DNA of 36,789 bases from Candidatus Saccharimonadota bacterium (GCA_030529385.1 JAUMWY010000002.1:24134-60922), one strand, 5' to 3'; shown: positions 1-7,191, numbered from the stretch's first letter. The notes: generated by a model from the letters alone, not told the origin. A program made the numbers and translations.

Positions 1-271
1 GGTCCGCGACTTGTCCCCTGCTGAGAAGCAGGAGCTGGGCTGTGAAAAGCCCGACAAGCCTGAGTCTCTCACCAAAGAGGTGCAGGACGAACGCAAGACC
101 TGTGAAGGTGGCCTCGAAGCCCGCAAGGGCACCGAGACCACTGACTTCAAGTTCGACACTACCACCTGGACCTGGGTCGCCATGGACCCGGTGACTGAGT
201 GGCAGGATTGGACTAAGGTCCGCGACTTGTCCCCTGCTGAGAAGCAGGAGCTGGGCTGTGAAAAGCCCGAC
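1..271 (+). repeat. Tandem repeat, 216-bp period (55 bp identical)
   Basis: Bases 1-55 and 217-271 are identical, and the 216-bp offset is exactly 72 codons, so copy number can change without breaking the frame. More copies probably lie upstream of the window. It encodes the repeat units of the surface protein. Confidence 0.9.
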
Positions 272-406
272 CGTCCTACACCCGTCCAGCCCAAGACTAC
301 GGTCTTGGCAAAAACGGGCGTAGACCCCTACTTCCTCGTAATGGGAGGGGTTGCAATAGCTATCGGTTGCTTGCTTATCGCCATCCGGCGAGAACAGCAC
401 CGATGA
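2..406 (+). CDS. C-terminal part of a repeat-containing, LAKTG-anchored surface protein (5' end outside window)
   Basis: The reading frame is open from the window edge, so only the last ~134 codons are present. A 55-nt segment at 1-55 recurs perfectly at 217-271, giving a tandem repeat of 72 residues; each unit carries the motif LSPAEKQELGCEKPD with one conserved Cys, plus a Trp-rich stretch. After the repeats comes a Pro/Thr linker, then LAKTG, a hydrophobic segment of about 20 residues and a basic tail (RREQHR). That is the layout of a cell-wall sorting signal with a variant LPXTG motif. By family knowledge such proteins are cleaved between T and G by a sortase and linked to the envelope; no sortase is in this window. 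The function of the repeats is unknown, and adhesion or host contact is only an inference. The hairpins at 421-457 and 495-520 end the unit. Confidence 0.8.
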   Translation, partial: VRDLSPAEKQELGCEKPDKPESLTKEVQDERKTCEGGLEARKGTETTDFKFDTTTWTWVAMDPVTEWQDWTKVRDLSPAEKQELGCEKPDRPTPVQPKTTVLAKTGVDPYFLVMGGVAIAIGCLLIAIRREQHR

Positions 407-420
407 TTGATTGACCCCAA

Positions 421-457
421 CGGGAGGCGTCGGCTGTACATAACAGCTGGCGCCTCC
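421..457. repeat. Inverted repeat after the surface-protein gene
   Basis: GGGAGGCG (421-428) pairs with CGCCTCCC (about 450-457), with an inner GCTGT/ACAGC pairing. No U-tract follows, so it may be a 3'-end stabiliser rather than a terminator. Confidence 0.5.
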
Positions 458-494
458 CTGCAGGGCCTCAATGCTCTCTTGTCCATCATCGCAC

Positions 495-520
495 ACCCGC
501 TTCTTTTGAGGCGGGTTTTT
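495..520 (+). terminator. Intrinsic terminator upstream of pyrH
   Basis: ACCCGC (495-500) and GCGGGT (511-516) form a stem around a T-rich loop and are followed by TTTT. It ends the surface-protein transcript just before the pyrH promoter. Confidence 0.75.
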
Positions 521-532
521 CACTGTAATAAA

Positions 533-541
533 TGCTATACT
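533..541 (+). promoter_or_regulatory. Extended -10 promoter of pyrH
   Basis: TGCTATACT at 533-541 is an extended -10 (TGnTATACT). The first base of the pyrH ATG is seven positions after the box, so transcription should start at or beside the start codon, giving a leaderless mRNA. No Shine-Dalgarno sequence is present. Confidence 0.7.
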
Positions 542-547
542 GCAAAT

Positions 548-1255
548 ATGTACAAACGAATTCTTCTCAAACTCTCAGGTGAACAATTACAGGGCGATCA
601 CGCCGGCGGTTTTGATACGGCTCGGGCGTCGTGGATTGCCGGGCAGATTCGTCAAGCAACGGCGGCGGGCGCGGAAATCGTGATAATGGTTGGCGGCGGT
701 AATTATGCCCGCGGTGCGCAGCTGGCCAATGATAAGCTGCAGCGGATCACTGGCGACTATGTCGGCATGTTGGCGACAATGATGAATGCGCTGACGTTGA
801 GTGATGTGCTGAATGCCGAGGATGTGCCGACGCGGGCGCTGAGTAATGTGCGGGCTGACCAAGTGATCGACCAATTTACTCACCGGCGCGCCATGAGCCA
901 CTTGGAAAAAGGTCGGGTGGTGATTGTGGCTGGTGGCACGGGGCGGCCATTTTTGACGACTGATACAGCGGCGGTGAATCTGGCGCTAGAACTGGCCTGC
1001 GATGTGGTGATTAAGACCACTAAGGTTGACGGCGTCTATGATCGTGACCCAGTAAAGTTCCCTGACGCACAGAAATTTGAGCGGCTCAGTTATAATGAAG
1101 TGCTGGCAAATCCGAGCATTGCTGTGATGGACAAAGCGGCCATTGGCCTAGCGGCCGAAGAGCGCACGCCAGTGATTATTTGTGACCTGTTGACCGAGGG
1201 TAACATCGCTCGAGCAGCCCGTGGCGAGGCGGTGGGGACGGTGATTACGGCGTAG
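548..1255 (+). CDS. pyrH: UMP kinase
   Basis: This 235-aa protein of the amino-acid-kinase fold phosphorylates UMP to UDP with ATP, the first step from UMP toward UTP/CTP, in the cytoplasm. Visible family motifs are the N-terminal phosphate loop KLSGEQLQG, the glycine-rich MVGGGNYARG, and TTKVDGVYDRDP near the nucleotide site; the length is normal for bacterial PyrH. The frame is open back to 407, but those 47 extra codons run through a terminator and the promoter. The ATG at 548, directly behind the -10 box, gives the canonical N-terminus MYKRILLKLSGE and is chosen. The next gene begins 24 nt downstream with its own promoter. Confidence 0.95.
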   Translation: MYKRILLKLSGEQLQGDHAGGFDTARASWIAGQIRQATAAGAEIVIMVGGGNYARGAQLANDKLQRITGDYVGMLATMMNALTLSDVLNAEDVPTRALSNVRADQVIDQFTHRRAMSHLEKGRVVIVAGGTGRPFLTTDTAAVNLALELACDVVIKTTKVDGVYDRDPVKFPDAQKFERLSYNEVLANPSIAVMDKAAIGLAAEERTPVIICDLLTEGNIARAARGEAVGTVITA

Positions 1256-1264
1256 ATGGAGTGA

Positions 1265-1273
1265 TGGTATACT
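1265..1273 (+). promoter_or_regulatory. Extended -10 promoter of first glycosyltransferase
   Basis: TGGTATACT at 1265-1273, followed by AAGCAT and the ATG at 1280. The six-base gap predicts a leaderless transcript. Confidence 0.65.
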
Positions 1274-1279
1274 AAGCAT

Positions 1280-2308
1280 ATGACACAACAATCTTCCCCG
1301 CTCCGCGTTGATATGATTTCAGAGAGTGAATTCACTGTGCAAGGGCACGGTGTGCATACGGCCTATGTTGAAATGCGTGATTCTCTCAGGCAGTTGCCGA
1401 AGGAGGTGGACATCAAGACGAATACTGCCGGCAAGTTTGATATTGTTCATGTGCATACGGTAGGACTGTATTCGTTGTGGCGCCTCCTCTTCTCTGGCCG
1501 TCGGCGAGTCGTTTCGGCTCATGTTGTGCCAGACAGCTTTATCGGTTCATTGAAAGGGGCGCGAGTGTGGCGCCCGTTAGCGAAATGGTGGCTGCGATTC
1601 TTTTATAACCGAGCGGACCTTGTCCTTGCCGTTTCAACTTACACAAAGGCCGAGTTGCAAAAGCTTGGCGTGAAGCGGCGCATTGAGGTGCTGTATAACA
1701 CGATTGATACGAAAAAATATCACACGTCGCCACAGCTTAAAAAAGCCGCTCGGCAATCGCTCGGTATTGACCAGGATGCTTTCGTGGTGATTAGCTCAGG
1801 ACAGGTCCAGCCACGCAAGCGCGTTGATGTGATGGCTGCTATCGCCCGTCGCTTGCCTGATACGACAGTGATATGGGTTGGCGGCGTGCCGTTTGGCGCT
1901 GTGGCGGCCGACAATCGCTCAATGCAACACATGATGAATCATCCGCCGCAGAATATGATGTTTACTGGGGTCGTTCCTCTGGAAGCGATGGTTGATTACT
2001 ATCGAGCGGCCGACGTATTTGTTCTGCCGAGCGAACAGGAAACGTTTGGTCTGGTGGTTGTTGAAGCGGCTGCGGCGGGGCTGCCTGTGGTGCTGCGTGA
2101 TATTCATGACTATGATGATACGTTTAGGGGTGGTGCGGTAATGGCCGAGGCTGATGACGATTTCATCCGCGCTGTTCAGCGGCTGCGGGACGATGCGGAG
2201 TTGTATGCGCAGCAGCAAACGGCAGCTGGCCGGATTGCTCAGCGTTTTGATAGTAAAGCTGGTGCTGAGCGGTTACTCACTCTCTACCGAGAGCTACTTG
2301 AATCGTGA
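1280..2308 (+). CDS. GT-B fold glycosyltransferase (GT4-like)
   Basis: This 342-aa protein has the two-domain layout of GT4 retaining glycosyltransferases. The N-terminal half contains FDIVHVHTVGLYSL and the acceptor-side linker (NRADLVLAVSTYTKAEL). The C-terminal half carries the nucleotide-sugar site: SSGQVQPRKRVD, then EQETFGLVVVEAAAAG with the E-x7-E pair. No signal peptide or clear TM segment is seen, so it is probably peripheral at the inner membrane face. It lies 12 nt from a second GT4-like enzyme. By analogy with paired glycolipid enzymes of Gram-positive bacteria the two may act one after the other on a lipid or polyprenyl acceptor, but donor and acceptor cannot be read from sequence. 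The ATG directly behind the -10 is taken as start. Confidence 0.85.
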   Translation: MTQQSSPLRVDMISESEFTVQGHGVHTAYVEMRDSLRQLPKEVDIKTNTAGKFDIVHVHTVGLYSLWRLLFSGRRRVVSAHVVPDSFIGSLKGARVWRPLAKWWLRFFYNRADLVLAVSTYTKAELQKLGVKRRIEVLYNTIDTKKYHTSPQLKKAARQSLGIDQDAFVVISSGQVQPRKRVDVMAAIARRLPDTTVIWVGGVPFGAVAADNRSMQHMMNHPPQNMMFTGVVPLEAMVDYYRAADVFVLPSEQETFGLVVVEAAAAGLPVVLRDIHDYDDTFRGGAVMAEADDDFIRAVQRLRDDAELYAQQQTAAGRIAQRFDSKAGAERLLTLYRELLES

Positions 2309-2314
2309 TATACT
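2306..2314 (+). promoter_or_regulatory. Extended -10 promoter of second glycosyltransferase
   Basis: TGATATACT at 2306-2314 overlaps the preceding gene's stop. AAACAT separates it from the ATG at 2321, again a leaderless arrangement. Confidence 0.65.
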
Positions 2315-2320
2315 AAACAT

Positions 2321-3646
2321 ATGAAAATTGGTCTATTCACGGACACTTATCGTCCGTCTATCAATGGTATTGTCTATGTTGTGGAATCACTGAAGCGTGA
2401 GCTTGAGGCACTGGGACATGAAGTGTATGTGTTCTGCCCCGCCAAGTCAATGCGCCCGTCAAAACAAGCCGAATTATTGCATGAAGATGACGATTCGCAC
2501 ATTATTCGCTTCCCTTCTATTAAGGGGGCGTTTTTTGATGATTATGATACTTCGGTGTTTTTTCCGCCGATTGTTCAGCGGCAGATTACTGAACTAGGGC
2601 TTGATGTGGTACATGTCTTCACTCCGTCGCAAATTGGTTTGGTTGGTGTAAAGGCGGCACATAAGAATGGCATTCCGTTGGTGATGCAGCATTGTACCGA
2701 TATTTATGAATTCGTTGAGCACTATCCAGCCGTGCTGCCCGGCGCACTAGCTTTGGCCGGTATCGTTTTCCCGTTGTCAGTGAAGGTGACGGCGCGGGAT
2801 ATGCTGGAAATCGTGAAGTTGTATCGGCCGCGGTCGGGTGTGACGAAGTGGAACCGTGAGATTATTGAACGCGTAATTACGATTTTGTATAGCAAAGCTG
2901 ATGCGGTGATTGCGCTGAGTCGGAAAAGTCGTGATCAGCTAGAGTCTTGGCAATATGATGATTATCGGTATGATTTAACACTCATGCCAAACGGCGTGAA
3001 TGCTCTGCCGGTGCCGACCAAGGCAGCGCTGGCGGCGTTTCGTAAACAATGGGGCTTGCGGCCGAGCGATGAAGTGTTTGGGTTTGTGGGCCGGCTCGGT
3101 GAGGAGAAAAATTTGCCGATTCTTATTGAGGCCTTCGCAAAACACGTTGCTCCAGCGCGGCCAAAGTCAAAGTTGTTGTTTGTTGGCGATTTTGAATATC
3201 GGCCAACGCTGGAAAAAATAGCGGCAGAAACGGGTTGTGGCGAGCGGATTATCTTTACTGGCGCCATGCCGCGCGAGGAACTTGGTCTAGCGTACGCGGC
3301 GCTTGATGTGTTCACGTTCCCGTCGCTCAAGGATACCCAGGGATGGGTGCTGCATGAAGCGGCGCATGCTGGCAGGCCGATCGTGATTATTGATCAGGGC
3401 GTGTCGGAGGTGGTGAAAGATGGCGAGAATGGACTGTTTGCGGATAATACGCCGGAGAGTGTGGCGGCGACGGTGACGACGCTGCTGGCTGATGAGACAT
3501 TACGTCAGCAGTATGGCGCCGCTAGTCAGAAATTGGCGGCAAAATTTACTGAAGCATCGCAGGTGAAAAAGCTAGCTGCGCTGTATGAGCAGCTCATCTC
3601 CCAAAAATCTGCCGCCGTGTCTCACGATCCTGATCACGACGCTTGA
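2321..3646 (+). CDS. GT4-family glycosyltransferase, probably glycolipid-forming
   Basis: This 441-aa protein begins MKIGLFTDTYRPSINGIVYVV, the GT4 start typical of diacylglycerol glucosyltransferase / PimB / MgtA-like enzymes (GxxxxxxxxYPPxxGGV type). The C-terminal donor domain shows FGFVGRLGEEKN and DTQGWVLHEAAHAGRPIV, where the first acidic residue of the usual E-x7-E is Asp. The family transfers a sugar from a nucleotide donor to a lipid at the cytoplasmic membrane face, and a role in membrane glycolipid synthesis with the preceding gene is an inference. Its last 53 nt overlap the 3' end of smpB on the other strand. The tail (SQKSAAVSHDPDHDA) is polar and unlike the family core, as expected where codons are shared with an antisense gene. 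Confidence 0.85.
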   Translation: MKIGLFTDTYRPSINGIVYVVESLKRELEALGHEVYVFCPAKSMRPSKQAELLHEDDDSHIIRFPSIKGAFFDDYDTSVFFPPIVQRQITELGLDVVHVFTPSQIGLVGVKAAHKNGIPLVMQHCTDIYEFVEHYPAVLPGALALAGIVFPLSVKVTARDMLEIVKLYRPRSGVTKWNREIIERVITILYSKADAVIALSRKSRDQLESWQYDDYRYDLTLMPNGVNALPVPTKAALAAFRKQWGLRPSDEVFGFVGRLGEEKNLPILIEAFAKHVAPARPKSKLLFVGDFEYRPTLEKIAAETGCGERIIFTGAMPREELGLAYAALDVFTFPSLKDTQGWVLHEAAHAGRPIVIIDQGVSEVVKDGENGLFADNTPESVAATVTTLLADETLRQQYGAASQKLAAKFTEASQVKKLAALYEQLISQKSAAVSHDPDHDA

Positions 3647-4070
3647 TGGTTTCGCGCTTATCGTAGAGTTTCTTGCCCCTGCCGAGCGCAATGACGAGTT
3701 TAATGTGCCGGCCGCTTGTCAGCAACTTTGTTGGCACGATGGTCATGCCTTGCTGTTTTTGGGCCGCCATAAGGTCATCAATCTGTTTGCGGCTGGCCAG
3801 GAGTTTGCGCGGGCTCGTGTCGACCGTTCGCGCCTCCGCCTGCCCGCGTGCCGTGACGCGCACCGAAAAGCTGGCATTATTCAGCCATAATTCGCCATTT
3901 CTCACCGTGACAAACGCGCCCTTCAGATGCACATGGCCGTCACGGGCGGCGCGCACTTCCGGCCCGGTTAGCACAATCCCGGCAATAATATCATCATCCA
4001 ACTCATAATCAAACCGCGCTCGGCGGTTAATAATGGCCTGAGTTGATTGCTTTGGCTTTTTCTGTGGCAT
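3594..4070 (-). CDS. smpB: SsrA-binding protein SmpB
   Basis: This 158-aa protein binds tmRNA and delivers it to stalled ribosomes in trans-translation. Family features are RRARFDYELDDDIIAGIVLTGPEVRAARDGHVHLKGAF near the N-terminus (the OB-fold core) and LVIALGRGKKLYDKRETIKRRDQDRE at the end, where the basic tail mimics an anticodon stem in the ribosomal A site. Length is normal. The gene is convergent with the glycosyltransferase and overlaps it by 53 nt. A TGCTATACT box lies 9 nt before the ATG, so the leader would be 2-3 nt at most. No ssrA gene could be recognised in the window. Confidence 0.95.
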   Translation of the reverse strand: MPQKKPKQSTQAIINRRARFDYELDDDIIAGIVLTGPEVRAARDGHVHLKGAFVTVRNGELWLNNASFSVRVTARGQAEARTVDTSPRKLLASRKQIDDLMAAQKQQGMTIVPTKLLTSGRHIKLVIALGRGKKLYDKRETIKRRDQDRETRRQIFGR

Positions 4071-4079
4071 AGCCTCTTT

Positions 4080-4088
4080 AGTATAGCA
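4080..4088 (-). promoter_or_regulatory. Extended -10 promoter of smpB
   Basis: On the minus strand TGCTATACT precedes AAAGAGGCT and the smpB ATG. The box sits in the 20-nt gap between smpB and the upstream gene. Confidence 0.6.
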
Positions 4089-4090
4089 GA

Positions 4091-4573
4091 TTAGGTGATT
4101 GATGGTGGGGTGGTATCAGGTGTTTGATAATGCGCAAGTCCATATAGCCGGGTGCCGTCGTATGGGAGTAACGCTGCAGCGGCTAGGGCGCGCTGCTGCT
4201 GTTCAGGATCGTGACTGTTCGGTTGTTGAACCGTCTCTACGAGACATGCGATGATAAACTTACAGTCCTCAATCTGCTCCGGTGTAATATTCGCTTCTGT
4301 GAGAATTTTCCCCATGCCGAGAGTAATATACTCCGGTACGCCAGGGCGATAGGTATGTATCTCGGCAATCTTTTCATCAAGCTGGCGTAGTATGTCAGAA
4401 ACAGGTGCTTCGGATTCTTTTTGACTGTGTAATGCGGTGATCGATGCGTTGATGGAGCCTTCTAGCTTATAATATTCCTGCGGGATGAGGTTAATGACCT
4501 CTGCGCTGCCGGGGTTTTCCGGGACATGACCTGGATTTCTTGATGATTTTGGGAATGATATAACGTCGCCCAT
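4091..4573 (-). CDS. Uncharacterised 160-aa protein
   Basis: I recognise no family. The protein is hydrophilic and mildly acidic, without signal peptide or TM segment. It starts MGDVISFPKSSRNPGHVPE, has a probably helical middle (DILRQLDEKIAEIHTYRPGVPEYITLGMGKILTEANITPEQIEDCKFIIACLVETV) that includes two of the five aliphatic/Cys positions clustered in FIIACLV, and ends in a Thr/Pro tail. The ATG at 4573 follows TATAAT by exactly six bases, which supports this start. It lies upstream of smpB on the same strand, 20 nt apart, but smpB has its own -10. Coding is supported by the promoter geometry and the undisturbed frame; no function is proposed. Confidence 0.65.
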   Translation of the reverse strand: MGDVISFPKSSRNPGHVPENPGSAEVINLIPQEYYKLEGSINASITALHSQKESEAPVSDILRQLDEKIAEIHTYRPGVPEYITLGMGKILTEANITPEQIEDCKFIIACLVETVQQPNSHDPEQQQRALAAAALLPYDGTRLYGLAHYQTPDTTPPSIT

Positions 4574-4579
4574 ATACCT

Positions 4580-4608
4580 ATTATATCACAAAATCCATAA
4601 AAACACAA
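4580..4608 (-). promoter_or_regulatory. Promoter of the 160-aa gene (leaderless geometry)
   Basis: Minus-strand TTGTGT (4608-4603), 17-nt spacer, TATAAT (4585-4580), then six bases to the ATG. The stretch ATTTTGTGATATAATA is identical in the promoter of the kinase-like gene at 12670. Confidence 0.65.
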
Positions 4609-4638
4609 GCAATACGGCGCATCATGATCCTAATAAGC

Positions 4639-4676
4639 AACATCCCCGCAGCATGTGACCGCGGGGACGCATTCAT
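4639..4676 (-). terminator. Probable terminator of the glutaredoxin-like gene
   Basis: A GC-rich hairpin with arms CCCCGC and GCGGGG lies just after the stop at 4694. The U-tract is weak (ATGTTGCTTATT), so this is a moderate call. Confidence 0.45.
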
Positions 4677-4693
4677 TATTCATGTAAACGTGA

Positions 4694-4963
4694 TTATTCG
4701 CTGACCAGGCCGTTCTTGCGCAGTAAATCCTGCAGCTTTGGTCGGTCAAAGCCCAGTACCAATTCACCGCAGATGTCAGTGACTGGTACGCCTTGGAAAT
4801 TGCCGCCATTTTTGCTGAGCAGCTCGTCTTTAGCGCTTGGGTCGGCTTCAATATCCTTAGCGACAAACTCAACGCCTAATTTCTGTAGCCACTCGGTTTC
4901 AGTGTGGCAAAACGCACACCATGATGTCTGATAAACAATCACCTTTGCTGTATCTGTACTCAT
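4694..4963 (-). CDS. Glutaredoxin/NrdH-like thiol-disulfide protein
   Basis: This 89-aa protein has the thioredoxin fold of small glutaredoxins: beta strand VIVYQTSWC, redox motif C16-A-F-C19, then helix TETEWLQKLGVEFVAKDIEADP, the cis-Pro motif GVPVTDICG and a C-terminal helix. It probably shuttles electrons in the cytoplasm, for example to ribonucleotide reductase or to oxidised protein thiols; the partner cannot be read from sequence. The motif CAFC is neither the classical CPYC nor NrdH CVQC. The start at 4963 has a strong Shine-Dalgarno (AAGGAGGG) and a TATACT box at 4996-4991, so unlike many neighbours this gene has a real 5' leader. Confidence 0.85.
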   Translation of the reverse strand: MSTDTAKVIVYQTSWCAFCHTETEWLQKLGVEFVAKDIEADPSAKDELLSKNGGNFQGVPVTDICGELVLGFDRPKLQDLLRKNGLVSE

Positions 4964-4990
4964 CTTCCCTCCTTGATTAGTAATAGTGTC

Positions 4991-4999
4991 AGTATAGCA
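4991..4999 (-). promoter_or_regulatory. Extended -10 promoter of the glutaredoxin-like gene
   Basis: Minus-strand TGCTATACT. About 27 nt separate the box from the ATG and include a good Shine-Dalgarno, in contrast to the leaderless neighbours. Confidence 0.6.
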
Positions 5000-5016
5000 C
5001 AGGCTGGGCGGCGGAG

Positions 5017-5247
5017 CTACTGCCGCGGTGCGGTGCGGCGAGAACTGCTATGCCACCCATCGCACCACTGGCAGCGGTACACTGTCAATGACGCGTGGTT
5101 GACGAGTTCTTGAGTATCGGCAGCATCTCGGGCCAGGCGCTCAGTGGCAAAGCGGCGTTTTTGACGACAAGCAGCCTGTTGCTGCATCACTGGATGAGGT
5201 GTGCGGCGAGGTGCGGGCGGTTTTTGACGATAATTTCGGCGTGGCAT
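5017..5247 (-). CDS. Small basic protein with Cys/His zinc-ribbon-like motif
   Basis: This 76-aa, Arg-rich protein has a basic, proline-containing N-terminus (MPRRNYRQKPPAPRRTP), then C..KRRF..E..A..., and ends with YRCQWCDGWH followed by a basic tail. The spacing C-(n)-C-x2-C-x2-W-H resembles small zinc-ribbon proteins found in actinobacteria and CPR bacteria; nucleic-acid or ribosome binding is plausible but unproven. A TATAGT box lies 9 nt upstream of the ATG, arranged back to back with the promoter of the ATP synthase operon. Confidence 0.6.
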   Translation of the reverse strand: MPRRNYRQKPPAPRRTPHPVMQQQAACRQKRRFATERLARDAADTQELVNHASLTVYRCQWCDGWHSSSRRTAPRQ

Positions 5248-5256
5248 CTTGCAACT

Positions 5257-5277
5257 ACTATAGCAGATTGGTATAGT
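5257..5277. promoter_or_regulatory. Divergent promoter pair (small Cys/His gene and ATP synthase operon)
   Basis: Minus-strand TATAGT at 5262-5257 serves the small gene at 5247. Plus-strand TGGTATAGT ends at 5277, 8 nt before the atpI-like ATG at 5286. The two -10 boxes are only ~10 nt apart, so the two transcription units probably interfere with or co-regulate each other. AGGAAG at 5278-5283 is too close to the start for a normal Shine-Dalgarno. Confidence 0.6.
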
Positions 5278-5285
5278 AGGAAGTA

Positions 5286-5552
5286 ATGGCCAACAAACCA
5301 GTTGTTAAGAGCGGCAAAAACCCCGAGGTTGATGCAATGTGGGCAATCATCGGGACGCTTGGTGACACCACGTGGCGCATGTTTACGCCGAGCATCGGTT
5401 TTACTTTACTTGGTGTGTGGGCGGACGGTCACTTCGGTACTAAGCCGTGGCTGATGTTCGCCGGGATTGCCCTGGGATTCACCGGTGCAGGACTATTGGT
5501 TTGGCGGCAGTATCAACGAATAGCGGTACGAAAGGGAGCGTCGCGTGATTAA
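5286..5552 (+). CDS. AtpI/AtpZ-like small membrane protein of the ATP synthase operon
   Basis: This 88-aa protein has two predicted TM segments (TPSIGFTLLGVWADGHFG and LMFAGIALGFTGAGLLVW). It is the first gene of the ATP synthase operon, the position and topology of the AtpI/AtpZ group (ATPase gene 1 family). Members assist assembly of the Fo c-ring or Mg2+ handling, but they are not structural subunits. The central GVWADGHFGTKPW segment matches the family's conserved loop between helices. Its stop overlaps the GTG start of atpB, implying translational coupling. Confidence 0.8.
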   Translation: MANKPVVKSGKNPEVDAMWAIIGTLGDTTWRMFTPSIGFTLLGVWADGHFGTKPWLMFAGIALGFTGAGLLVWRQYQRIAVRKGASRD

Positions 5553-6381
5553 CGCAGTAGCATCAGGATTACACATTTCAGTCAAGGCCGATGAAGTGGC
5601 GTCGGTTGGCGGGATTTCTATTACCAATTCGCACATGTTGGGCGCGTTGGGACTCATGGTGTTGGTCTGGCTATTATTCCGGACGCGGGCGGCGGTGCTG
5701 GGCAGAAAGCCGCATAATTTTGCCACAAAGCTCGTGCATTGGGTGTTTGATGGATTGTACGGCACGGTGCAGCAAGTCATTCCTAATAAGCAGCAGGCAG
5801 CAAAGGTTGCGCCGCTAGTTATTACGATATTTTTCTTCATTTTGGCGCAGTACTGGCTTGGTTTGTTGCCGTTTGTTGGGCCAGTGACTGTTGATGATCA
5901 TGGCACGCCGCTGTTTCGTGGTGGTGTGGCGGACCTAAATATGACGTTTGGTTTGGCGATTGTAACGATTATCGCGGCGCAGGTCTACGCGTTTAAGTAT
6001 CTTGGCTTTAAGGGTAATATGGGCCGCTATTTTATTAATCCCCTGAAAGATCCAATCATGGCCTTTGTGGGGATTTTGGAATTAGTGGCGGAAGGCTCGC
6101 GCCTGCTGGGCCTGAGTTTTCGTTTGTTCGGTAATGTGTTGGCCGGTGAGGTGCTGCTAATTATGATTGCTTACTTGACGCAGTACGCCGCGCCAGTGGT
6201 CTTGCAACCGTTCTATCTGTTTGAGCTGTTTATCGGCGGCATTCAAGCTTACATTTTCTTTATGTTGTCAACCGTGTTTATTTCACTGGGGCTCAGCCAT
6301 CATGACAGTCACGAGCCCGCCCATGAAACCGTTCATTCCCCTGTTGATGCCAGAACTTTGGCCGCAGAGAATGATAGATAG
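5545..6381 (+). CDS. atpB: ATP synthase Fo subunit a
   Basis: This 278-aa polytopic membrane protein forms the proton half-channels against the c-ring. The essential arginine sits in LGLSFRLFGNVLAGEVLL, the Bacterial subunit a signature, with ELFIGGIQAYIFFMLSTVFI as the last conserved helix. The N-terminus is long and mostly periplasmic-facing, as in actinobacterial and CPR forms, and the C-terminus ends in a His-rich polar tail. The start is GTG at 5545 inside the atpI-like gene's last codons (GTGATTAA), preceded by AAGGGAG. About 38 nt with an AAAGGAG Shine-Dalgarno separate it from atpE. Confidence 0.95.
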   Translation: MINAVASGLHISVKADEVASVGGISITNSHMLGALGLMVLVWLLFRTRAAVLGRKPHNFATKLVHWVFDGLYGTVQQVIPNKQQAAKVAPLVITIFFFILAQYWLGLLPFVGPVTVDDHGTPLFRGGVADLNMTFGLAIVTIIAAQVYAFKYLGFKGNMGRYFINPLKDPIMAFVGILELVAEGSRLLGLSFRLFGNVLAGEVLLIMIAYLTQYAAPVVLQPFYLFELFIGGIQAYIFFMLSTVFISLGLSHHDSHEPAHETVHSPVDARTLAAENDR

Positions 6382-6419
6382 TAAGTACAATAAAGTAATA
6401 ATAAAGGAGAATATCAACC

Positions 6420-6632
6420 ATGGAAGCACTTGCATTCGCCCTAACCTACGCCATCCCAGCAGCCTTCGCAGCAATTGGTGCGGCAATGATCGGTTCAGCA
6501 GCTATGAACGCCGCTGGTCGTAACCCAGAGAAAATCAACGACCTGCGCACCATGATGATCTTGGGTATTTCATTCATCGACGCCCTCGCCATTATCGGTT
6601 TCGTGGCTGCCATCGTCGGTAAGGTTATGTAA
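6420..6632 (+). CDS. atpE: ATP synthase Fo subunit c
   Basis: This 70-aa hairpin of two TM helices makes up the rotating c-ring. The polar loop R34-N35-P36 that contacts gamma/epsilon is intact, and the ion-carrying carboxylate is Asp54 in SFIDALAIIGF. Asp, with no polar Na+ ligands nearby, favours proton coupling. The N-terminal helix is glycine/alanine rich (AAIGAAMIGSAAMNAAG), as needed for tight packing. A strong Shine-Dalgarno (AAAGGAG) precedes the ATG, consistent with the high copy number needed. Confidence 0.97.
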   Translation: MEALAFALTYAIPAAFAAIGAAMIGSAAMNAAGRNPEKINDLRTMMILGISFIDALAIIGFVAAIVGKVM

Positions 6633-6648
6633 TTTGAAGGGGTAAATT

Positions 6649-7191
6649 GTGGATCAAATCATAACACAATTTGCTGCCGCGCACGCCGAGAAGGCTGATC
6701 TGTTTCAGTCGCTTGGTATTGATTGGAAAATGTTGGCGCTGCAAACTGTTGCCTTTTTGATTCTTTTGGCTGTGCTGAAAAAGTGGGTCTATCCGCCGCT
6801 AGTGGCGATGCTTGACCAGCGTGAAGCGGAGTTACAGGCCAGCGCCAAGGCGGCGCGTACGGCGCAAAAAGAAGCTGAAGCGGCTGAGGCGAAGACGGCT
6901 GCCCTGCTGAAGGAGGCACGAGCTGAAGCCAGTGCGATTGTTGCGGCGGCGCGTGATGAGGCGGCCGAAGTTGTTGAGATGGCGCATCAAAAAGCTGCCG
7001 ATAAGGCCGAAGCATTGCTACAGTCAGCCCGCGATGACATTACCAAAGAAGTGGAAACTGCCAAAAAGGCGCTGCATGCTGAGACGATTGAGCTGGTGGC
7101 GGCGGCAACCGGTACGGTGTTGCGGCAAAAAGTTGATGCAAAGACCGATACTCAGCTAATTCAGTCGGCGGTCAAGGAGGCGCGAGGCTAA
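6649..7191 (+). CDS. atpF: ATP synthase Fo subunit b
   Basis: This 180-aa protein has one N-terminal TM helix (MLALQTVAFLILLAVLKKWVYPPLV) followed by a long charged, alanine-rich coiled coil (residues ~55-150), the peripheral stalk of the synthase. The dimer-forming part begins LDQREAELQASAKAARTAQKEAEAAEA. Start is GTG at 6649 with GAAGGGG upstream. The stop overlaps the first base of atpH (TAATG). Only one b-type gene is present, so the stalk is presumably a b2 homodimer. Confidence 0.95.
   Translation: MDQIITQFAAAHAEKADLFQSLGIDWKMLALQTVAFLILLAVLKKWVYPPLVAMLDQREAELQASAKAARTAQKEAEAAEAKTAALLKEARAEASAIVAAARDEAAEVVEMAHQKAADKAEALLQSARDDITKEVETAKKALHAETIELVAAATGTVLRQKVDAKTDTQLIQSAVKEARG

Noticed and set aside
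421-457. Sole terminator of the surface-protein gene
   Set aside because: The stem is strong but has no U-tract; the hairpin at 495-520 is the better terminator.
407-547. 47-codon N-terminal extension of PyrH
   Set aside because: It reads through a terminator and the -10 box; the conserved protein starts at 548.
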